From JAKAGZ01 sp964412105 (GTDB taxonomy: Bacteria; Bacteroidota; Ignavibacteria; Ignavibacteriales; Ignavibacteriaceae): a stretch of DNA of 11,562 nt. The notes under the pieces are model-generated. The model did no database searches and was not told the DNA's origin. It saw nothing but the letters and a program-made list of their open reading frames with translations. The position numbers and the translations under genes are program-made. The stretch lies in assembly GCA_964412105.1 (NCBI GenBank), contig CAYPNM010000072.1, positions 1 through 11,562 of the forward strand, written 5' to 3'. Shown one piece after another: positions 7,784 through 11,562 of this stretch; within the stretch, counting starts at the first letter, position 1, and the number at the start of each line of letters is the position of its first letter.

Positions 7784-8399
7784 TTGTGTATTCTCCTGTT
7801 AATAATGGTGAATCAATCAATTGTGTGAGTGAAACAGGTTTAAAGAATATATTATTACCCAACTTTTTATTCTGTCTTAAAGCAGTGAAGTATTTCCAGC
7901 CGTCCGGCAGAGTAATTTCCGTTGAAACAGTAATGCTGTCTGGTTTTATTTCTTCGGGATAAAGCAGAACGTGATTCCATTCAAGGATCAGCAGCTTTGC
8001 AGTTGAGGCGGCCGCATTTGCTGGACCGGGAATTTCAGGGGGGAGGATAAAATCAAAATTTACATCAAGGGTTTTTGTTTTTTCAGGGACATCACAATGA
8101 ATCGCATTCATAACAACAGGATCGCGTCTCCAATGAATAGTTTTTCCATCTGCTTTAATAAATAATCCAGCCATATCAACAACCGGTCCGGTTGGATCGT
8201 GATAACCGGGTATCCATCTTGGGAAATAAAGAGTTACAGGTCCACCAATTGTTTCAATTGATTCAACTGTATGCAGCAAATGTTTAGGAGTATCAGTTGC
8301 GTCAACTTTTATATTCATCCTTATTTGCTGAGCATAAACAGATGAGATTAAAAATAATATCCCCACTAATAGCCTTTTAATCGATGAATATAAACTCAT
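7784..8399 (-). CDS. M61 family (glycyl aminopeptidase-like) peptidase, N-terminal part
   Basis: 205 residues are visible. The signal peptide has a KR pair and a hydrophobic run ending in SSVYA, with probable cleavage after A23 before QQ, so the protein is exported. The rest matches the beta-rich N-terminal domain of M61 metallopeptidases, notably LYFPRWIPGYHDPTGPVVDMAGLFIKADGK and a following W-R-x-D segment. The catalytic domain with the HExxH zinc site is not present because the gene enters the N gap. Known relatives are zinc aminopeptidases; activity cannot be judged here. The ATG at 8399 lies 8 bases after the S10 stop, with no clear Shine-Dalgarno, which suggests translation coupled to the S10 gene. 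A short open tail across the gap (7650-7683) is in frame only if the gap is truly 100 bases, so it is left out. Confidence 0.85.
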
Positions 8400-8407
8400 A
8401 TAATAAA

Positions 8408-9952
8408 TCAGCTATGTGTTTTATTAATAAATTCTGCCGTGTTGTCGTGAATCTTTTTTAGCGATTCGGGATGAACATAAACCATATGGCCTGACATATA
8501 GAAATAATATTCGATATTTTTCTGTAAATCGTCAGGAATAGGCAGATGATGCATCGTGTAAACAGCCGCATAAAAAGGAGTAGCCAGATCGAAATAGCCG
8601 GAGTTCAACATAATTTTCAGATGAGGATTATATTTCATTGCCATTGCCAGGTCCTGCATTACATTTGAATTTGGAGAAGACCCACGACCGGGAAGCCTGT
8701 GCTTGTCATCCCAAGGTCTTGTGAATTGATATGCCGTTGGGCGATATGTTTGATTTTTCCCGAATTTCAAATCCTCCCTTACATAAGTATTGAATAATGT
8801 AACATATGCTGAGGATATTGCTGCGCTCTGAGGGTCATATTCTGCAGACTCACTAAGAGGGTCCATAGTTGTGCCAGAAAATCTTGTATCAAGACGTCCG
8901 GTGGTTAAATCACTATCATCCTGCAATTCCTTTCTAAACTGACCACCTGTAATTCTCAGGTTAGATTTTAAAATATAATCTTTACTCAGGCCTGTATATT
9001 CGTGTAATTTTTCGGCAATACTTTCCTTCTCCTGTTCATCAAGTTCCGATCCTTTCATTAAGGCCAATGTATAATCTGTTACCGCGAAGTGTTCAACATC
9101 TTTTAAAAAAGGTTCCAATGCCTTCGGCTGATTGGGCAGCTTTTTGTGATACCACGCTGTGGCTGCCATAGTTGGAAGAGAGAGTGAATAACCCAAATCC
9201 ACTCCGGGATTTGATGAAGGGCCATCCGGGCTGGTATCAAAATTTAATATTTCTGAGAGAAGAATAACTCCATTCAGTGAAATATCATCCCGTCTTTGCA
9301 AAATATTTGAAAGTACGGCCGATCGCGTGGTTCCATAACTTTCTCCGAATAAATATTTGGGGGAATTCCATCTGTTAAATTTAGTTAGGAACCTGGTAAT
9401 GAATTGTGAAAAAGCATTTGCATCTCCGTCAACTCCAAAAAAATCTTTTCCCTTTCCCTTGCCAACAATTCTGCTGAAACCTGTGGCAGGTGCGTCAATG
9501 AAAACCATATCGGTAGCATCGAGTAAACTGTAATCATTATTAACAAGTTTGTATGGAGCCGGATCAGGATATTTATCGTCGTCAGAATAAACACGTTTCG
9601 GACCGAAAGCCCCCATGTGAAGCCACATTGATGAGGAACCGGGCCCGCCATTATAAAAGAAAGTTACTGGTCTGTGCGATTCATCAACGGCTCCTTTCTT
9701 AAAATAGGCGACATAAAACATGCTGCAGGTTGGTTCTTCTTTGTCATTCTTTAAGATAATTGTTCCTGAAACTGCTTTATAATTTATATTCTGCCCTTCA
9801 ACTGTCACGCTACCTTCGGTAGTTACCTCTTCCGGTTTAATGTTGAGAGAATCCGGTTTGTTGTGCGGCTTTTTTTGAGTATTTGCATCCTGCGCAAATA
9901 CTGCAAATGTTAGAAAGAGGATGGCAAATATTCCGCAAAGAAAATTTTTCAT
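8408..9952 (-). CDS. Exported S10 family serine carboxypeptidase-like protein
   Basis: This 514-residue peptidase should cleave residues from the C-terminus of peptides outside the cytoplasm. With the start at 9952, a signal peptide (MKNFLCGIFAILFLTFAVFA) is cut after A20. S10 landmarks follow in order: oxyanion-hole NGGPGSSS at 101-108, FIDAPATGFS around 151-160, nucleophile S205 in GESYG, D455 in NSGYFDLATP and H489 in MSGHMVY. The catalytic triad is complete, and the length fits the bacterial S10 group. The ATG at 9952 is chosen over one 12 codons upstream (9988) because it puts the signal peptide at the N-terminus and has GGAG five bases upstream. The stop lies 8 bases before the M61 start, and the gene follows the BNR gene closely, so the three are probably one operon. 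Nothing looks broken. Confidence 0.94.
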   Translation of the reverse strand: MKNFLCGIFAILFLTFAVFAQDANTQKKPHNKPDSLNIKPEEVTTEGSVTVEGQNINYKAVSGTIILKNDKEEPTCSMFYVAYFKKGAVDESHRPVTFFYNGGPGSSSMWLHMGAFGPKRVYSDDDKYPDPAPYKLVNNDYSLLDATDMVFIDAPATGFSRIVGKGKGKDFFGVDGDANAFSQFITRFLTKFNRWNSPKYLFGESYGTTRSAVLSNILQRRDDISLNGVILLSEILNFDTSPDGPSSNPGVDLGYSLSLPTMAATAWYHKKLPNQPKALEPFLKDVEHFAVTDYTLALMKGSELDEQEKESIAEKLHEYTGLSKDYILKSNLRITGGQFRKELQDDSDLTTGRLDTRFSGTTMDPLSESAEYDPQSAAISSAYVTLFNTYVREDLKFGKNQTYRPTAYQFTRPWDDKHRLPGRGSSPNSNVMQDLAMAMKYNPHLKIMLNSGYFDLATPFYAAVYTMHHLPIPDDLQKNIEYYFYMSGHMVYVHPESLKKIHDNTAEFINKTHS

Positions 9953-9957
9953 AATAG

Positions 9958-9961
9958 CTCC
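9958..9961 (-). promoter_or_regulatory. Shine-Dalgarno deciding the S10 gene start
   Basis: GGAG on the minus strand lies five bases before the ATG at 9952. It supports the start that places the signal peptide at the very N-terminus. Confidence 0.6.
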
Positions 9962-9996
9962 ATTTTGCTCTATAATATCTTTTGACATATCAGCTT

Positions 9997-11562
9997 TTAG
10001 TTATTACCATTAAAATTTTTTAGTAAAGTATTATACTTTTCGCTGAAATTCCTGAATAATTCCTTTTGTCCCTGAGTGGGAGCTGCATCAGCAGATTGAA
10101 CAGAAGATGCAAATCCGGAAAGACCGCCACTTAGTCTAGCGACATCGGATTTTAAAGCAGATAATTTTTCTTTAGTATCCTGTGACAGCTTTGCATTATC
10201 TTCTTTGAGTTTGGTTTCAACTTTCTTATATAGCGAAACGGCATCATTTAACTTAACATTGACTTGCTGTGCGAATTCCAGTTGCTTCTTTAGAGTCGAT
10301 TCACTGACCTTGACACGCGGATCCAGTTTTACTTCAAAGTCTTTCTTGTAATCCTTGCCATTAACATTCAAGACCGCAGAGTATTTTCCGGGCATTACCA
10401 GCGGGCCCATTGGCTCAATTGGAGTGCCGACGGTCCATACTGCAGCAATCGAATATCCATAATGCAAAGCTTCCGGGCGTGGATATCTTAAATTCCATAA
10501 AAACCTATGCATTCCTTTTTCCGTTGAAAGAGTTTGTGCAGGTTTAATCCATCTCTTATCAAAGTAACGGTTGGCCGGCAAGTTTTCGGGTTTATCATCA
10601 CTTGAATAACTTCTAATTAAGTCGCCTTGTGAATTATAAATTGACAGTTTAACCGGACCTGTTACATTATCTTTCAGCCAATAATCGATGAGCGCACCAT
10701 CAGGCGGATTTTGGCCGAGCGGAGTTGAAGGCGGCCATGGCGTATCGTGATTTGTATTTCCGCGCATTCTCCAGGCGAGTGCCGGACTAAACAATGCTAC
10801 ATCCTGATCAATAAATTTGCCTGAAAGCTCACGAAGAGGTGAGAGATCATCAAGAATCCAGATTGCTCGTCCTTGTGTGGAAGCAATGAGATCATTCTTA
10901 TGAACAAGGAGATCAGTATAGAGTGTTGTAGGCAAATTTAATGTTATAGGCTGCCAATTTTCACCATCATTGAAAGAAACGTAAACAGTTCTGTCAGTTG
11001 CGGCGAATAATAATCCTTTCTTTTCATTATCACTTCTGATAACGCTGGTATATTCATCTTTTGGTATTCCATTATTAATTGTTGTCCAGGTATTTCCATC
11101 ATCAGTTGTTTTTAGCAGCAGCGGTTCAAATCTGTCCAGTCTGTGCATATCAACTGCTGCATAAGCTGAATGAACATTAAAAGGGGAAGGGGAGATTTTG
11201 CTTATTTTAGCCCACAAAGGGACTGTAGATGGAGTCACATTTTTCCAGTGCTTTCCACCATCAGTTGTGAGCTGGATCAGGCCATCATCTGTTCCAATCC
11301 AGATTACATTTTCTTTAACAGGAGAGGGTGCAATATTCCAGATTACTCCGTATCCTGCATCAGCCGCACCCTGTAAATCTGTACCTTTAAAACTTTTATC
11401 AGCATCTTTCTTTTTTCGGCTCAGATCAGGGCTAATAATTTCCCAATTGTTTCCATCGTCAGTTGTTCTGAATAAATATTGTGCACCGAAATATAAAGCG
11501 TGTTTTCCAACAGGAGAAAATTCTATCGGAGTAATCCAGGAATAACGGAATTTGACGGTGTT
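9997..11562 (-). CDS. BNR/Asp-box repeat (VPS10/sortilin-like) protein, C-terminal part
   Basis: The last 521 residues are visible; the frame is open to the window edge, so the N-terminus lies outside. Four Asp-box (BNR) repeats mark a beta-propeller: TTDDGNNW (residues 33-40 of the fragment), TTDGGKHW (99-106), TTDDGNTW (152-159) and SFNDGENW (196-203). The fragment opens with RYSWITPIEFSP and LYFGAQYLFR, typical of large (about 1000-residue) exported BNR proteins often labelled glycosyl hydrolase. After the propeller comes a conserved block (HRFLWNLRYPRPEALHYGYS, then GPLVMPGKYSAVL) that resembles a FlgD/Ig-like fold, and then a helical, lysine-rich C-terminus. No glycosidase active site can be pointed to, so a binding or scaffold role is as likely. 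A GTG at 11238 is internal (N-V-T-P), not the start. Its stop is 44 bases before the S10 start, and it is probably the first visible gene of that operon. Confidence 0.87.
   Translation of the reverse strand, partial: NTVKFRYSWITPIEFSPVGKHALYFGAQYLFRTTDDGNNWEIISPDLSRKKKDADKSFKGTDLQGAADAGYGVIWNIAPSPVKENVIWIGTDDGLIQLTTDGGKHWKNVTPSTVPLWAKISKISPSPFNVHSAYAAVDMHRLDRFEPLLLKTTDDGNTWTTINNGIPKDEYTSVIRSDNEKKGLLFAATDRTVYVSFNDGENWQPITLNLPTTLYTDLLVHKNDLIASTQGRAIWILDDLSPLRELSGKFIDQDVALFSPALAWRMRGNTNHDTPWPPSTPLGQNPPDGALIDYWLKDNVTGPVKLSIYNSQGDLIRSYSSDDKPENLPANRYFDKRWIKPAQTLSTEKGMHRFLWNLRYPRPEALHYGYSIAAVWTVGTPIEPMGPLVMPGKYSAVLNVNGKDYKKDFEVKLDPRVKVSESTLKKQLEFAQQVNVKLNDAVSLYKKVETKLKEDNAKLSQDTKEKLSALKSDVARLSGGLSGFASSVQSADAAPTQGQKELFRNFSEKYNTLLKNFNGNN

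Noticed and set aside
9953..9988. Upstream ATG for the S10 protein
   Set aside because: It would put 12 polar residues before the signal peptide, while the ATG at 9952 has a Shine-Dalgarno and a clean signal peptide.
11236..11238. GTG as the start of the BNR protein
   Set aside because: The frame continues upstream to the window edge with two further Asp-boxes and family-typical sequence, so this GTG is internal.
1..11562. tRNA, rRNA, CRISPR, insertion sequence or phage features
   Set aside because: No tRNA-like or rRNA-like stretch, no regularly spaced short repeats, no transposase or integrase and no terminal inverted repeats were seen. The repeated DNA patches are explained by the kinase paralogues.

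Overview
All recognisable genes in this window lie on the minus strand, so transcription runs from high to low coordinates. The sequence is AT-rich. The protein set is a long kinase/TolB-like/TPR protein family, a sortilin-type BNR protein, and S10 and M61 peptidases with signal peptides. That set suggests a free-living bacterium of the Bacteroidota/Ignavibacteriota (Chlorobi-related) lineage or a similar AT-rich environmental group. This placement is inferred from protein style, not proven. Two runs of exactly 100 N (1107-1206 and 7684-7783) show a scaffolded draft assembly, probably a metagenome bin, with placeholder gaps.

Layout in transcription order. (1) 11562 to 7784 holds a tight cluster for three exported proteins: the C-terminal 521 residues of a BNR/Asp-box (VPS10/sortilin-like) protein, a complete S10 serine carboxypeptidase-like protein, and the N-terminal third of an M61 (glycyl aminopeptidase-like) protein whose catalytic part is lost in the second N gap. 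Spacings of 8 to 44 nt suggest one operon for peptide use in the periplasm or outside the cell. (2) 7539 to 5433 holds a GAF-domain PP2C/SpoIIE-type (RsbU-like) phosphatase and a small protein built from two tandem ABM-like (dimeric alpha/beta barrel) units. They are 43 nt apart, and the second has a strong Shine-Dalgarno. (3) 5320 to 1 holds a head-to-tail array of three paralogous soluble Ser/Thr kinases (copies A, B and C), each with the order kinase, TolB-like domain, TPR as far as it can be seen. A is complete, B lacks its last ~57 codons in the first N gap, and C lacks its first ~29 codons in that gap and its TPR part beyond the window edge.

The regulatory half combines a ligand-sensing phosphatase with three kinases that keep their visible catalytic residues, which suggests a local Ser/Thr phosphorylation module. 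No substrate, anti-sigma factor or STAS protein is visible here. No tRNA, rRNA, CRISPR array, IS element or plus-strand gene was found. No stretch over 300 bases is free of genes.
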